The notes: generated from the sequence alone by a model not told the origin. 64,000 bases of DNA from Lactobacillus kullabergensis (GCF_000967195.1 NZ_KQ033871.1:1549312-1613311); one strand, 5' to 3'. Positions 51,891-63,804 are shown, counted from the first letter of the stretch. A program made the numbers and translations.

Positions 51891-52721
51891 CTAAAAGCGG
51901 TCAAAATCGGTGTGCGCAATTAACGAACCTGGCTCTGCCACAATGACTTTCTTTTTGTCGTCAATTCTTTTAATTTTTACTAAAGAAAGATGGCCCTCAA
52001 TTAATTTAACATCATCAAAATCTGCTTCACATAAAACGCAAACACCAGCAATATTACCATTAAATTCTCTAACTAATTGCTGCATTCCTGTTAAAGTACC
52101 ACCCGCCATCATATAGTCATCTATGAGCAAAACATTAGAATTTTCTTTTAACACTCTAGTTGGCAATTCCATTTTAGAAACACGATCAAGTGAAGAAGAA
52201 ATATAGTTTACTGAAACCGTCGCACCTTCTGTTACTTTTGAACGTTTACGTGCAATGATAAATGGCACATTTAAATAGCGTGCAACTGCCTGTGCTAAAG
52301 CAATACCCTTAGTTTCAATAGTCATTACAACATTAATGTCAGAATATGCATACCTGGTGGCAATTAATTTGCCTATCTTGTCTAAGTCTTGCGGATTACC
52401 AATGATATCGGACAGGTAAACGAAACCTCCCGCTAAAATACGGTCAGGATCTTCAATACGACTAGCCAGTTCATTTAAATACTTCTGAGCATGCTTTTTA
52501 CCCCAAAAAGGAATATAGCGCACACCACCAGCCGCACCTGCTACAGTTTCTAAAATACCATCTTGATTATTTGCTAAGGTGTGTTTCAAAATGGCAAGGT
52601 CTTCCGAGATCGAAGACTTTGCCGCACCATATCTTTTTGCAAAAAATGGCAGCGGAATTAAGTCATGTGGTCGTTCCATCAAATATTTAGTCATATCAAC
52701 TAATCTCTCTGAACGTTTCAT
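51891..52721 (-). CDS. purR: Pur operon repressor (Bacillus-type PurR)
   Basis: A 276-residue PRPP-responsive regulator of purine synthesis. It has an N-terminal winged helix (ERLVDMTKYLMERPHDLIPL, FAKRYGAAKSSISEDLAI) and a phosphoribosyltransferase-like domain (about 75-276) with the PRPP-binding motif VLLIDDYMMAGGTLTG. It sits upstream of glmU as in other lactobacilli. PRPP made by Prs is its effector, one reason for the normal purR-glmU-prs linkage. Confidence 0.96.
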   Translation of the reverse strand: MKRSERLVDMTKYLMERPHDLIPLPFFAKRYGAAKSSISEDLAILKHTLANNQDGILETVAGAAGGVRYIPFWGKKHAQKYLNELASRIEDPDRILAGGFVYLSDIIGNPQDLDKIGKLIATRYAYSDINVVMTIETKGIALAQAVARYLNVPFIIARKRSKVTEGATVSVNYISSSLDRVSKMELPTRVLKENSNVLLIDDYMMAGGTLTGMQQLVREFNGNIAGVCVLCEADFDDVKLIEGHLSLVKIKRIDDKKKVIVAEPGSLIAHTDFDRF

Positions 52722-52776
52722 AGAATTACCCTCCTATTGTTTGTCTTTTGCCAGTTACTACTATACACTCAACCAT

Positions 52777-52813
52777 AAAAAAAGGCACTAACATTTTACC
52801 AAATGTTAATGCC
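52777..52813 (-). terminator. Terminator of veg
   Basis: GGCACTAACATTT (52784-52796) and AAATGTTAATGCC (52801-52813) form a stem with one mismatch, followed on the minus strand by a seven-base T run. Confidence 0.85.
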
Positions 52814-52843
52814 AAAAAGTATTATTTAGATATCGCTTTAGTT

Positions 52844-53089
52844 TTACTGCACAGCGTTATCAAATTTTAATGTAATGTTTTTGGTTAACAAATCCGTATA
52901 ACTATAAGAAACATGTTCAAAATTGTTTGAATCTTGGTCTAAATCAACTACAAAAACTGCGGGAAAAGTATTCTTTAAAATTCCACGTCTTTTTGTAACT
53001 TTCTTACGTCCGGCTCTTGCAACTACAGTCAACGAATCACCCAAATGTGAATCCAGCTTACTCTTAATGGTCATAATAGATGTTGGCAA
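52844..53089 (-). CDS. veg: Veg protein
   Basis: An 81-residue small basic protein of the Veg family, which in Bacillus stimulates biofilm gene expression. VVARAGRKKVTKRRGILKNT and FVVDLDQDSNNFEHVSYSYT are the conserved core. Translation most likely starts at a TTG (53087-53089), nine bases after AAAGGAG. That start aligns with the Bacillus Veg N-terminus (13 residues to the Leu-Asp pair in both). A TTG nine bases earlier is too close to the ribosome binding site, and the internal ATG at 53074 is too far. It lies between ksgA and purR, the standard place. Confidence 0.88.
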   Translation of the reverse strand: MPTSIMTIKSKLDSHLGDSLTVVARAGRKKVTKRRGILKNTFPAVFVVDLDQDSNNFEHVSYSYTDLLTKNITLKFDNAVQ

Positions 53090-53173
53090 TGAAAACAACT
53101 CCTTTGGAGTGAATTATACCACTTTATTATTATTTTTTCAATTCTTTTTAAAAACAACCACAGAATATTTTCG

Positions 53174-54067
53174 TCAATTTTTAACTGGGACACTTGCAGC
53201 AATTTGGACAAATTGCTTAAGAGTCAGCTGTTCAGGACGAACTCGGGAATCGACGCCTAACGACTTAATTAAATGTGTTCGATCTTCATTGTTCGGTATG
53301 AGTGCTTTCAAGTTGTTATTTAATGTTTTCCGCCTTTGTGCAAAGCACATCTTAACTACCCAATTAAAGTGCTTAGAATCAGCTATATCGATTTTACTTT
53401 CTGCGGGCAAAGGTGTTAAAACCACGACACTAGAGTCAACCTTTGGTCTGGGAATAAAGGAAGAACTTGTTACAGTCATAAATGTCTTAACGGCCATTTC
53501 TGTTTGAACGGCGATTGTTAAAGGCCCATATTCTTTTGTTCCTGAATGAGCACTTAAACGATCTGCCACTTCTTTTTGCATCATCAGCGTTAAACTAGCA
53601 AATTCTAATTCAGAATTATTAAGGAAGAAAATAATTGGCGTTGTGATGTAATAAGGCAAATTCGCTACAACTTTGACCGGTTTGCTTAAATCAAAAAAAT
53701 CTTTCAAATCTTGCTTAAAATCAGCCTTCAGTATGTCCTCTATCTTTAATTTAAAACGTTGATCCAAAGGATAACCGTTTATTTTTTTCGGTAATTCATT
53801 TTGTAATACTTTTAAAAGATTTTCATCAACTTCATAAGCAAAAACCTTTGCGCCGGCATCCAGTAATTGCTCAGTTAAGGAGCCAATCCCAGGGCCAATT
53901 TCGATTACCTGGTCATCGGGTTTAATTGCTGCCGCTTTGACAATACCATGAAGAGCGTCCAGGTCTACTAAAAAATTCTGACCCAGGCTCTTTTTAGCTT
54001 TCATAAAATAGCGATTAATAATTGCCTGAGTTCTAACAGGGGAACCAATGGGAATCTCACTGCTCAT
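53174..54067 (-). CDS. ksgA: 16S rRNA dimethyladenosine transferase
   Basis: Dimethylates two adjacent adenines in the 3' end of 16S rRNA during 30S assembly. The 297-residue protein has [11 protein letters not shown], the SAM-binding [15 protein letters not shown], the catalytic [12 protein letters not shown] and [12 protein letters not shown]. The ATG at 54067 has GAGGAGG seven bases upstream; the frame stays open to 54211 but that part overlaps rnmV. The 11-base overlap with rnmV indicates coupling. Confidence 0.96.
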   Translation of the reverse strand: MSSEIPIGSPVRTQAIINRYFMKAKKSLGQNFLVDLDALHGIVKAAAIKPDDQVIEIGPGIGSLTEQLLDAGAKVFAYEVDENLLKVLQNELPKKINGYPLDQRFKLKIEDILKADFKQDLKDFFDLSKPVKVVANLPYYITTPIIFFLNNSELEFASLTLMMQKEVADRLSAHSGTKEYGPLTIAVQTEMAVKTFMTVTSSSFIPRPKVDSSVVVLTPLPAESKIDIADSKHFNWVVKMCFAQRRKTLNNNLKALIPNNEDRTHLIKSLGVDSRVRPEQLTLKQFVQIAASVPVKN

Positions 54068-54623
54068 CTTGTACCTCCTCAACTGCTTCTTTAAGTTCAG
54101 AAAGTGAAATACCAAAAGTTTGTAAACGGTGATAAAACTGCTTACCATTTCCATAACCAATGCGCAGTTTATTGCCAACTTTTTCACGTATTTTGCGTGA
54201 ATTAGGGCCACTTGCTAAACCCAATTTTTGATACTTTTCTCTTGTTAAATCAGTATTTGGCACCTTTTTTTCATGTAAATCACTCAGAGCTTTTTTTAAA
54301 GCCTCTTTTGATGCATGTTCAACGCCAAGGGAACCTTTTTTATGAGGCTCTCCCTCTTTACGAGTAATAAAAGCCTGTTTAGCTGTTGGTACTGCCTGAG
54401 TCACCAGACGCCTTATTCTCTCACCATTTAAATCAGGATCAGTCAAAACAATAATTTCTCTTTTGCATGCCAATTCCTGCAGTTCCGCAAGTACAGTTTC
54501 AGGAACATCTGAACCATTGGTTTCAATTGTTTCAATACCTGGGAAAAATTGCTTAAGCCGAATTGTATCGTCTTTTCCCTCAACGACTACGACGGCATCA
54601 AAATGTTTTTTAGTTAAGTCCAT
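54057..54623 (-). CDS. rnmV: Ribonuclease M5
   Basis: Processes the 5S rRNA precursor in Firmicutes. The 188-residue protein begins with a Toprim domain: [13 protein letters not shown] (catalytic Glu) and [14 protein letters not shown] (D-x-D metal site). [10 protein letters not shown] is typical of RNase M5. It overlaps tatD by 14 bases and ksgA by 11, forming the usual tatD-rnmV-ksgA operon. Confidence 0.95.
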   Translation of the reverse strand: MDLTKKHFDAVVVVEGKDDTIRLKQFFPGIETIETNGSDVPETVLAELQELACKREIIVLTDPDLNGERIRRLVTQAVPTAKQAFITRKEGEPHKKGSLGVEHASKEALKKALSDLHEKKVPNTDLTREKYQKLGLASGPNSRKIREKVGNKLRIGYGNGKQFYHRLQTFGISLSELKEAVEEVQDEQ

Positions 54624-55376
54624 AGACCCTCATTGTATTTGCATATGTTGCCTGAGCAACCTCATCTAGCGGAAGACCTTTTAATTCAGCAATTGCACGT
54701 GCCACATAATAAACATTACCCGGTTCATTTTGCCTGCCGCGGTATGGTTTAGGAGTGAGATAAGGTGCATCAGTTTCAACCAATAACCGTTCTAAAGGAG
54801 TTTTTTGAGCTGCTTCATGTACCTCCACCGCTTTAGTAAAGGAAACAACCCCAGAATAAGAAAAATATACATTCAAATCTAAGAATTTGGTCAGCCATGA
54901 AATGTCACCGTTAAAGCTATGCAAAATTGCACCATATTCCAAATTGCTGTTTTTTAGTATTTCGTAACAATCCCCAAACGCATCTCTAGTGTGGATATCA
55001 ACTGGCTTTTTTAATTCATAGGCCAGTTCAACCTGCCTGGCAAAAACTTCTCTTTGTTTGTCACGCGGAGATTCATCCCAATAATAGTCAAGTCCTACTT
55101 CACCTACGGCCACAACCCCGGGAAGCTGCACTTGCTCGATCAGTAAATCTTCTGCTTTTTGGTCATAATCTTTGGCAACATCAGGACAATAGCCCACCAT
55201 CGCATAGACTTGCGTAAAACGTTGACTTAAATCAATGGCACGCTTGTTAAAATCAGGATCCTGCCCTGCACAAATTATTTTAGTCACACCCAGTTTTTGC
55301 GCACGTTCAAGATAAAATTCTTCTTTACCGCGAAACGGCTCATCCTGTAAATGAGTATGGTTATCAATTAACTCCA

Positions 55377-55377
<1 letters not shown>
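54610..55377 (-). CDS. tatD: TatD-family metal-dependent hydrolase
   Basis: A 255-residue TIM-barrel nuclease/hydrolase. Metal ligands are visible in IDNHTHLQDEPF (H-x-H), VGEVGLDYYW (Glu), DIHTRDAF (His) and LVETDAPYLTP (Asp). TatD enzymes are 3'-5' exonucleases in bacteria studied. It shares one base with the metG stop and overlaps rnmV, so the housekeeping operon runs metG-tatD-rnmV-ksgA. Confidence 0.94.
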
Positions 55378-57377
<2,000 letters not shown>

Positions 57378-57406
57378 TTAATTATATTATATTATACTAC
57401 ACCAAT

Positions 57407-57440
57407 AAAAAAGCGAATTCCTTACGGAGTCCTCTTTTTT
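57407..57440 (-). terminator. Probable terminator of the Mg2+ ATPase gene
   Basis: An A run and T run flank an imperfect dyad (CGAATTCC / GGAGTCCT) about 30 bases after the ATPase stop. On the minus strand it ends in CTTTTTTATT. Confidence 0.6.
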
Positions 57441-57469
57441 AGTAGATATTTAGCATTTTAGGCTTATTT

Positions 57470-60160
57470 TTAGATTAAAAATTTTTCACTCTTTAAATAG
57501 AAATGCTTGATAACTGTAGTCAGTAAAATATATAGAACAAGTATACCAAATACTACCCACATGAATTCAATTGGCATCTTGCCAAAACCCAGTTTTGTTG
57601 CTAAAAATGAAAATGGGATCAATGTTCCAATTACTCCAGCTCCAAATGTAGCTAAAGTTACTCCAGGTGCAGCATGCTGTTTAATAAACGGCAAACGTGG
57701 ATCACGCAAAGCATGAATCACCATTTCCTGAGTCCAAAGTGATTCAATAAACCAACCAGTATGGAAAAGTGCCACAAATGCCACTTTTTGTGTTGCTCCA
57801 AGTGCGCTGTAATTTCCACCTGTTAATTGGGGACAAATCACAAAGAATAATAAGGCAAATGTCAAAATATCAAAAACAGATGAAGTTGGGCCGAAATAAA
57901 ACATGAATTTAGGCAGCTTTTTGGTTGACCAGGTACGTGGCTCTTTTAAAAACTTATCAGACATATCATCAAATGGCAGTGACAGACAACTAGTTCCATA
58001 GAGCAGGTCAAGAACTAACAGCTGCAATGGCAGCATTGGCAGGAACGGCAGGAAAGAAGAAGCTACCATAATTGACAGGATATTACCAAAATTGGAAGAA
58101 AGCGTGATCTTGATATATTTCATAGTGTTGCCAAATACTTTGCGCCCGATTCTCACGCCTTCTTCTAGTACATTCAAATCTTTATGCAGCAGAATAATAT
58201 CAGCTGATTCCTTGGCAATATCCACAGCAGTATCAACAGAAATTGAGACATCAGCCGCTTTCATCGCTGGAGCATCATTGATGCCATCACCCATGTAGCC
58301 TACTGTATGACCGTTTTGCTTTAGCAGGTTAATAATTTTGGTTTTATCTTCTGGTGATAGTTTGACAAAAATGTTGCACTCTTCCACCATTTTAGCTAAT
58401 TCTTCTGGTTTCTTACCCTCTAAATCTGCACCTGAATAAACTGTGTCAACATTCAAACCAACTTGCAGACCTACAGTTCTGGTAACAGCTTCATTGTCAC
58501 CTGTTAAAATTTTAACGTTAATGCCGTCATATTTTAGACGAGCTAATGCATCTTTAGCGCTCTCTTTAGGAGGATCAAGAAAGGCCAGATAACCACATAA
58601 AATAAGGTCATTCTCATCTTTAACCGAAAATTCGCCAACAGGAGCAGGATTACGCTTATAGCCCAGCATGATAACGCGCAAGCCGTCATCATTCATGTCG
58701 TTAACCTTAGCCATTACTTTTTGTTTTCGCTCAGGAGTTAAAGGTAAAATTTGCCCGTCAACTTCAAGTTTAGTGGCCACAGCCATCATTTCTTCTGAAG
58801 CACCCTTAGTTACTAACAGGTGCTCACCATGTTGCTCATCAGAGTTTTCCACCACGACGCTCATGCGCCTTCTGGAAAAATCAAAGGGAATTTCATCAAT
58901 TTTATTGTAATCACGCTGAATTTCACTGATATCTAGTTCATCGCCAGCTGCTTCAATAATTGCTTTATCAATCAGATTTTTCATTCCCGTTTGATAATTA
59001 GAATTAAGATAACCTAATTCCAAAATACGCGGATTTTCTCTTAAGTTGAGATCATAATGACGTTCCAAAACTACTTTATCCTGCGTTAATGTTCCCGTTT
59101 TATCCGTACACAAGATATCAGCAGAGCCAAAGTTTTGAATTGAATTCATCTTTTTAACAATTGTGCCTTTTTTGGACATCTCAATTGACCCCTTGACTAG
59201 ATTGGTGGTCACAATTACAGGCAGCATCTCAGGGGTTAAGCCAACAGCTGTAGCAATTGAGAAAATTAAAGCATTGACCCAATCACCTTTGGTAATGCCA
59301 TTAATGATAAGGACCAAAGGTGCAATGATCGCAGTCATGATAATCAATAATTTAGAAACATTTTTGATACCAATGTCAAAGGTAGTATTCTTAACATCAT
59401 TATGTGAAATATCATGAGCCAGTTTGCCGAATATAGTTCTCTCACCAGTAGCAAAGACAATGCCCAAACCTGAGCCGGATACGATTGTCGTGCCCTCGTA
59501 GAGAATGTTGGGGTAATCAAGATAGTCGCGATCAGCACTAAGTTTAGGTTTTTCTGTAGCAATCTTTTCTACTGGATTTGATTCACCATTTAAAGAACTA
59601 GATGAACAAAAAAGGTCCTTACTAGTCAAAAGGCGCATATCGGCTGGTACCATATCTCCAGCAGCCAGGCGAATTACATCACCTACCACTACTTCACTGG
59701 TATCAATTTCCTGGTCTTTGCCATCACGAACAATATCTGTTGTGACAGAAACCATTTTTAATAGTGAATCTACCGCATTTGAGGACCTAACGTTTTGTAC
59801 AAAACTGGTAATACCAGAAATTAAGACCATCGTTAGCATAATGGCAACGGTTGTCAGATCTTTTTCACCTGCTGGCACAAAGATATAATCAGTAAACAAA
59901 GACAAAGTTGCTAGAACTAGCAATACTAATGTAAAAGGAGTAATAAAAGCTTCAGCTAAAAAACGCAACTTAGAATTATGTTTATTTGAAGCAATAGTAT
60001 TAGAACCATATTCCTCCCTATTTTCTTCAGCCTGCTTGCTGGTTAGTCCGTTACTGCTCGCATGTAGCCTCGCCAAAGTTTCTGATCTGCTTTCCTTGGC
60101 AATTGCCTTAACCAGTGCCAAATCTTTGTTGCTAGTTGTGCCATTTGGTTTTTTCAGCAT
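57470..60160 (-). CDS. mgtA: P-type ATPase, Mg2+ import (MgtA/MgtB type)
   Basis: An 896-residue P3B-type ATPase. The phosphorylation site is CTDKTGTLTQD, the actuator motif SSLNGESNPVEK, and the hinge GYMGDGINDAPAMKAADVSI; about ten membrane helices are spread in the usual M1-M2, M3-M4 and M5-M10 groups (FNTGWF-like VALFHTGWFIESLW near the end is typical of MgtA). The ATG at 60160 has GAGGAG eight bases upstream; a GTG three codons earlier is too close. An M-box Mg2+ riboswitch directly upstream confirms magnesium as the likely ion. Confidence 0.92.
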   Translation of the reverse strand: MLKKPNGTTSNKDLALVKAIAKESRSETLARLHASSNGLTSKQAEENREEYGSNTIASNKHNSKLRFLAEAFITPFTLVLLVLATLSLFTDYIFVPAGEKDLTTVAIMLTMVLISGITSFVQNVRSSNAVDSLLKMVSVTTDIVRDGKDQEIDTSEVVVGDVIRLAAGDMVPADMRLLTSKDLFCSSSSLNGESNPVEKIATEKPKLSADRDYLDYPNILYEGTTIVSGSGLGIVFATGERTIFGKLAHDISHNDVKNTTFDIGIKNVSKLLIIMTAIIAPLVLIINGITKGDWVNALIFSIATAVGLTPEMLPVIVTTNLVKGSIEMSKKGTIVKKMNSIQNFGSADILCTDKTGTLTQDKVVLERHYDLNLRENPRILELGYLNSNYQTGMKNLIDKAIIEAAGDELDISEIQRDYNKIDEIPFDFSRRRMSVVVENSDEQHGEHLLVTKGASEEMMAVATKLEVDGQILPLTPERKQKVMAKVNDMNDDGLRVIMLGYKRNPAPVGEFSVKDENDLILCGYLAFLDPPKESAKDALARLKYDGINVKILTGDNEAVTRTVGLQVGLNVDTVYSGADLEGKKPEELAKMVEECNIFVKLSPEDKTKIINLLKQNGHTVGYMGDGINDAPAMKAADVSISVDTAVDIAKESADIILLHKDLNVLEEGVRIGRKVFGNTMKYIKITLSSNFGNILSIMVASSFLPFLPMLPLQLLVLDLLYGTSCLSLPFDDMSDKFLKEPRTWSTKKLPKFMFYFGPTSSVFDILTFALLFFVICPQLTGGNYSALGATQKVAFVALFHTGWFIESLWTQEMVIHALRDPRLPFIKQHAAPGVTLATFGAGVIGTLIPFSFLATKLGFGKMPIEFMWVVFGILVLYILLTTVIKHFYLKSEKFLI

Positions 60161-60201
60161 TATCCCCACTCCTCATCACATAATTAATCCAAACAAACTA
60201 A

Positions 60202-60410
60202 AAAAGAGCCGCCCATGCTAACCGCTTGGCGTCCCTTTTCAATAGGTATTATTATACTCATCGTTCAGTTTTAACACTACGTGACGTAAGTCTTACAGCT
60301 AGCTATCTGGTTTTCGCCTTATATCGACGAAAACTATTTGACCCGTTGGCATCTCTGGATGTTTCCGGGCGATAGCATTTGTTCACGTAGGAGTCTCACC
60401 TAACAGTTTA
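60202..60410 (-). promoter_or_regulatory. M-box (ykoK leader) Mg2+ riboswitch with terminator
   Basis: On the minus strand the leader of the Mg2+ ATPase contains the conserved blocks GTTAGGTGAGACTCCTACG (near 60400), GCCCGGAAACATCCAGAGAT, then GCCAACGGGTC, characteristic of the ykoK/M-box aptamer. CTACGTGA and TCACGTAG can pair to close it. Downstream a strong stem, AAAAGGGACGCC with GGCGGCTCTTTT (60202-60239), is followed by a T run. High Mg2+ should stabilise the aptamer and terminate transcription before the ATPase gene. Confidence 0.9.
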
Positions 60411-60482
60411 TTTGTTGTTTATTTAATTTGCATTGTGAGTGTAATACATAACACATGATAAAGTCAATATTTTTATCTTTTT

Positions 60483-61118
60483 TTATTTATCTTTTTTTAG
60501 GTTCAAATTATTTTTGAAGAAATAAATCAAACCGCCAATTAATAAAGCAAGCGCCAAGGCTATAGGCAAGGCCAACCTGTGAGGGTGAGAAAGCTGTGCC
60601 CGCTCATCACTGGTCAAATCATACTTATCCAGTGAATATTGGTAACGTTGATCAATAGTAGTGGCACATGCTCTAAATACAAAACGCAAGCCTTCATTAA
60701 ATTTCTTTTTATTAGTGCTACGCAATTTATCTGATTGCGATCGAATGATATTGCCTCGCACATCGGCCGAAAATGCGCTGTGCAAGTCTTTACTGGAATA
60801 AATTTGCACGTTGCGCTTTTTATTTTTAGTGCCAACAACAATAAAAACCGTCCGCTTATACTTATTTAACTTTGCTGGTGTCAAGTGATCAGTGCGATTC
60901 ACCGTTTTTACAATAATTTGTGGCTGCTCACTAGTCTGAAAATAACGATCATTTTTCGCTAAAATTAATTTGCTGGTTTCACGCTCAAGCAGATTGCTGT
61001 TATCTTTAATATTAGGACTTGAAAAACCGGTCATTGTTAGAAAAATACCAATTAAAGCAGTAAATAATACTAGTTTAGTTTTCAGCGTCTTCCAGTTTAT
61101 GGGCCAGTTGCTCCACAT
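60483..61118 (-). CDS. TPM-domain membrane protein (YgcG-like)
   Basis: A membrane-bound protein of about 200-211 residues. A hydrophobic N-terminal segment (LVLFTALIGIFLTMTGFSS) acts as signal peptide, the middle resembles the TPM (YgcG) fold with VFIVVGTKNKKRNVQIYSS, and a second hydrophobic segment near the end (RLALPIALALALLIGGLIYF) anchors it, followed by Lys-rich residues. The start is uncertain. The ATG at 61118 lies inside comEB without a clear ribosome binding site, and a CTG at 61085, just before the comEB stop, would give a more typical signal peptide. Function unknown; it is probably co-transcribed with comEB. Confidence 0.65.
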   Translation of the reverse strand: MWSNWPINWKTLKTKLVLFTALIGIFLTMTGFSSPNIKDNSNLLERETSKLILAKNDRYFQTSEQPQIIVKTVNRTDHLTPAKLNKYKRTVFIVVGTKNKKRNVQIYSSKDLHSAFSADVRGNIIRSQSDKLRSTNKKKFNEGLRFVFRACATTIDQRYQYSLDKYDLTSDERAQLSHPHRLALPIALALALLIGGLIYFFKNNLNLKKDK

Positions 61119-61554
61119 ATTGCCGATCGATCTTAATTTGTTCATAAGGAACCCCGCAGTCTTTAAAAAGTTTAATCGCAAGTGGGCTGTCATTGTAATC
61201 AAAGTAATAATTGATTTTTTTCACTCCAGCCTGCACTAATGCTTTAGCACAATTATAACAGGGAAAGTGTGTGACATAAATTTCTGTGTCATCGGTTGAA
61301 ACGCCGTTACGCGCACATTGAATCAGTGAATTCATTTCAGAATGAATGGTGCGCACGCAGTGCCCATCAACCAGTTGGTGTCCAACATCATCGCAATGAG
61401 GTTGTCCCGTAACAGAACCGTTATAACCGGTGCCAATGATCCGATTCTTTTTTACCAAAACACTGCCTACTAATGCCCGATCACATGTTGAGCGCTGAGC
61501 AATTACTAAGGCCTGCATCATAAAGTACTGCTTCCAAGGAATTCGCTTACGCAT
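61075..61554 (-). CDS. comEB: Deoxycytidylate (dCMP) deaminase, ComEB family
   Basis: Converts dCMP to dUMP for thymidylate synthesis. The 159-residue zinc enzyme has the catalytic T-I-H-S-E-M-N (H-x-E) and the zinc ligands in THFPCYNCAKAL (P-C-x-x-C). An additional Cys/His set in GQPHCDDVGHQLVDGHCVRT is typical of ComEB. It lies four bases after trpS on the same strand and overlaps the TPM gene. Confidence 0.93.
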   Translation of the reverse strand: MRKRIPWKQYFMMQALVIAQRSTCDRALVGSVLVKKNRIIGTGYNGSVTGQPHCDDVGHQLVDGHCVRTIHSEMNSLIQCARNGVSTDDTEIYVTHFPCYNCAKALVQAGVKKINYYFDYNDSPLAIKLFKDCGVPYEQIKIDRQYVEQLAHKLEDAEN

Positions 61555-61558
61555 TTTT

Positions 61559-62581
61559 TTACCTCTTAAAATAATTCAAACCGATTGCATCCCTTACCTC
61601 TTGTAAGGTCTGGTTTGCTACTTCGTTTGCTTTTTTAGAGCCCTCAATTAACATATCATAGACAGCAGATGTATCCTGTTCATATTTAGAGCGTCGCTCG
61701 CGTATTGGAGCCAATTCTTTTTCCAAGACTGTATTTAAATAACGCTTAATTTTGACATCACCCAAGCCGCCTTTTTGGTAATCTTCCTTCAATTGCGCTA
61801 CCTTATTCTTGTCAGGATCAAAAATATCAAGGTAGGTAAAGACAGTATTGCCCTCTACTTTGCCTGGATCTTCAACATGGATGTGCTGGGGATCAGTATA
61901 CATTGACATTACTTTTTGTTCAACGGTCTTGGCATCATCAGACAGATAAATAGCATTATTTAAGGATTTGGACATTTTGGCATTACCATCTAGACCAGGC
62001 AAGCGCCCCTCACCCTTTTCTGGGAAGTAGCCTTTAGGTTCTACTAAGACATTGCAGTTATAAACGCGGTTAAAAGTGCGCACAATTTCACGTGCTTGCT
62101 CTAGCATCGGCTCTTGGTCATCCCCAACGGGTACCAAAGTTGCCTTAAAGGCTGTGATATCAGCTGCCTGTGATACTGGATAATTTAAGAAGCCCACGGG
62201 AATGGAATCGTTAAAACCTTTTTGCTTGATCTCAGCTTTAACAGTTGGATTACGCTCTAAGCGGCTAACTGTAACTAAATCCATATAATAGGCTGTCAAT
62301 TCAAACAAAGCCGGTATTTGTGATTGAATAAAAACTGTAGAAATTTCAGGATCGATGCCAACTGCTAAATAGTCCAACGCTACTTGAATTAAACTTTTTT
62401 GAATTTTTTCAGGATTACGGGCATTGTCAGTCAGTGCTTGCGTATCAGCAATCATAATATAAGGATGATATTCACCGGAATTTTGTAATTTGACCCTGTT
62501 TTTTAGTGAGCCAATATAGTGTCCTACGTGCAATTTTCCTGTTGGGCGGTCACCTGTAAGGATAACTTTCTTTTTCATCAT
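61559..62581 (-). CDS. trpS: Tryptophanyl-tRNA synthetase
   Basis: Charges tRNA-Trp. The 340-residue class I synthetase has [19 protein letters not shown] (HIGH region), [14 protein letters not shown] and [12 protein letters not shown] (KMSKS). GGAAGG lies six bases before the first ATG. The 94-base gap to the divergent SRAP gene is too short for a T-box leader, and none was seen. Confidence 0.96.
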   Translation of the reverse strand: MMKKKVILTGDRPTGKLHVGHYIGSLKNRVKLQNSGEYHPYIMIADTQALTDNARNPEKIQKSLIQVALDYLAVGIDPEISTVFIQSQIPALFELTAYYMDLVTVSRLERNPTVKAEIKQKGFNDSIPVGFLNYPVSQAADITAFKATLVPVGDDQEPMLEQAREIVRTFNRVYNCNVLVEPKGYFPEKGEGRLPGLDGNAKMSKSLNNAIYLSDDAKTVEQKVMSMYTDPQHIHVEDPGKVEGNTVFTYLDIFDPDKNKVAQLKEDYQKGGLGDVKIKRYLNTVLEKELAPIRERRSKYEQDTSAVYDMLIEGSKKANEVANQTLQEVRDAIGLNYFKR

Positions 62582-62675
62582 AATCTGCCTTCCTTAAATA
62601 ATTAAAATCTTTTTAATATAATAATTTATAATAATTCTACCAAAAATCACGTAATGATTAAACACGGAGGAAAAA

Positions 62676-63281
62676 ATGTGCAATCAATTTCAGCTGCCAA
62701 GCCTGGCAGAAATTAAAAAATACTTAGCAAACGACTTAAATTTACCACTAATAGAACCAGCAAGTAATTTGCCCCAAAATCAAAATATTTTTCCTAAGGG
62801 AATTGCCCCGGTACTAGTCTACACAGATAATCAATTACAATTGTTGCCTAAATCTTGGGGTTATCCGAGTCCGTATGATCACAAAAAAGTAGTTTTTAAT
62901 GCCCGTATTGAACGTTTTTTTGAAGAAAAACATTCCATGTGGGACTCTTCCTTTGCCAAGTCTCGCTGCATTATTATTGCCAGTCAATTCTTTGAATCTG
63001 GTCATGATACCTATGAAGCTGGAAATGAACACAGGTATCATGAACGCTTTAGTTTCAAGAATGCAAATGCTGCTCTGACACTAATTGCCGGGATTTACCA
63101 AAAGGATCATTTTTCAATGGTTACTACTCAGCCAAATAGGACTTACGCTGAAATTCATAATCGGATGCCTTTAGTTCTCCAAGCTGCTGAGTTGCGCCAA
63201 TGGCTATTCCAGAACTTTTCATCTTTAGTTGATCGCAGCCAGTTAAGTCTTAATTCTGTTAAGTTACCACCTAAAAAGTGA
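62676..63281 (+). CDS. SRAP-family protein (HMCES/YedK-like)
   Basis: A 201-residue SOS-response-associated peptidase family protein. Family members form a thiazolidine crosslink to abasic sites in single-stranded DNA through Cys2. Here Cys2 (MCNQFQLP), V-V-F-N-A-R-I-E (Asn/Arg), the Glu in ASQFFESG and the His in EIHNRMPLVL are all present, so it should be active. GGAGG precedes the ATG. It is divergent from trpS and followed by a tRNA gene. Confidence 0.9.
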   Translation: MCNQFQLPSLAEIKKYLANDLNLPLIEPASNLPQNQNIFPKGIAPVLVYTDNQLQLLPKSWGYPSPYDHKKVVFNARIERFFEEKHSMWDSSFAKSRCIIIASQFFESGHDTYEAGNEHRYHERFSFKNANAALTLIAGIYQKDHFSMVTTQPNRTYAEIHNRMPLVLQAAELRQWLFQNFSSLVDRSQLSLNSVKLPPKK

Positions 63282-63428
63282 CAACTATATCTCCAACTTA
63301 ATTCAAATAACTTCTTGCTCCTATTTATTATTACGCAAATTTAGACTGGAACTCTTAAAAAATGACGCTGCTTTAGGAAATTTTTCCTTCAGCTAGCAGC
63401 TTACTTGTAAAATTTTAAAAAACAAAAC
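63282..63428. other. Intergenic region upstream of the tRNA gene
   Basis: Nothing recognisable apart from AT-rich sequence. No terminator with a clear stem was seen for the SRAP gene. Confidence 0.4.
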
Positions 63429-63457
63429 TTGGTTTCGAAAACGAAACATGGTAAACT
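63429..63457 (+). promoter_or_regulatory. tRNA-Gly promoter
   Basis: TTGGTT (63429-63434) and TAAACT (63452-63457), 17 bases apart, end 11 bases before the mature tRNA. Confidence 0.6.
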
Positions 63458-63468
63458 GTTTGAGTAAT

Positions 63469-63539
63469 GCGGGTATAGTTTAATGGTAAAATGTTAGCTT
63501 CCCAAGCTGAAGATGCGGGTTCGATTCACGCTATCCGCT
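63469..63539 (+). tRNA. tRNA-Gly (anticodon CCC)
   Basis: A 71-base cloverleaf. The acceptor stem GCGGGTA/TATCCGC has one G-U pair, the D-arm contains TTTAATGGTAAA, the anticodon stem TTAGC/GCTGA encloses TTCCCAA with anticodon CCC, and the T-arm contains GGGTTCGATTCA. The discriminator is T and CCA is not encoded. CCC reads GGG codons, rare in this AT-rich genome. Confidence 0.93.
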
Positions 63540-63544
63540 TAATT

Positions 63545-63577
63545 AAAAAGCAATGGCCATCAAAGTCATTGCTTTTT
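63545..63577 (+). terminator. Terminator after tRNA-Gly
   Basis: AAAAAGCAATG (63545-63555) pairs with CATTGCTTTTT (63567-63577). It directly follows the tRNA. Confidence 0.85.
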
Positions 63578-63804
63578 AGCTGCCGAATTATTAGTTACCA
63601 GCAATAAATTTAACTTTTAATTATAAATTATTACAACTATCTTTTTAAAAGGTAATTGCACTTTTTCTTGTTAGCTGGGCATTAAAATGTGCAAATAAAT
63701 AATCAAGATCTCCAATGCAATCATTAGGGTGCAAGATTAGTTCCCTTGTATTGCAAAAAATAATTTGTAGAACTTAACAGGGTGATAACAACTTTTGAAT
63801 AAAA

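Noticed and set aside
52923-53507. A 194-codon plus-strand frame opposite veg and ksgA
   Set aside because: It is antisense to two well-supported housekeeping genes and has no recognisable domain.
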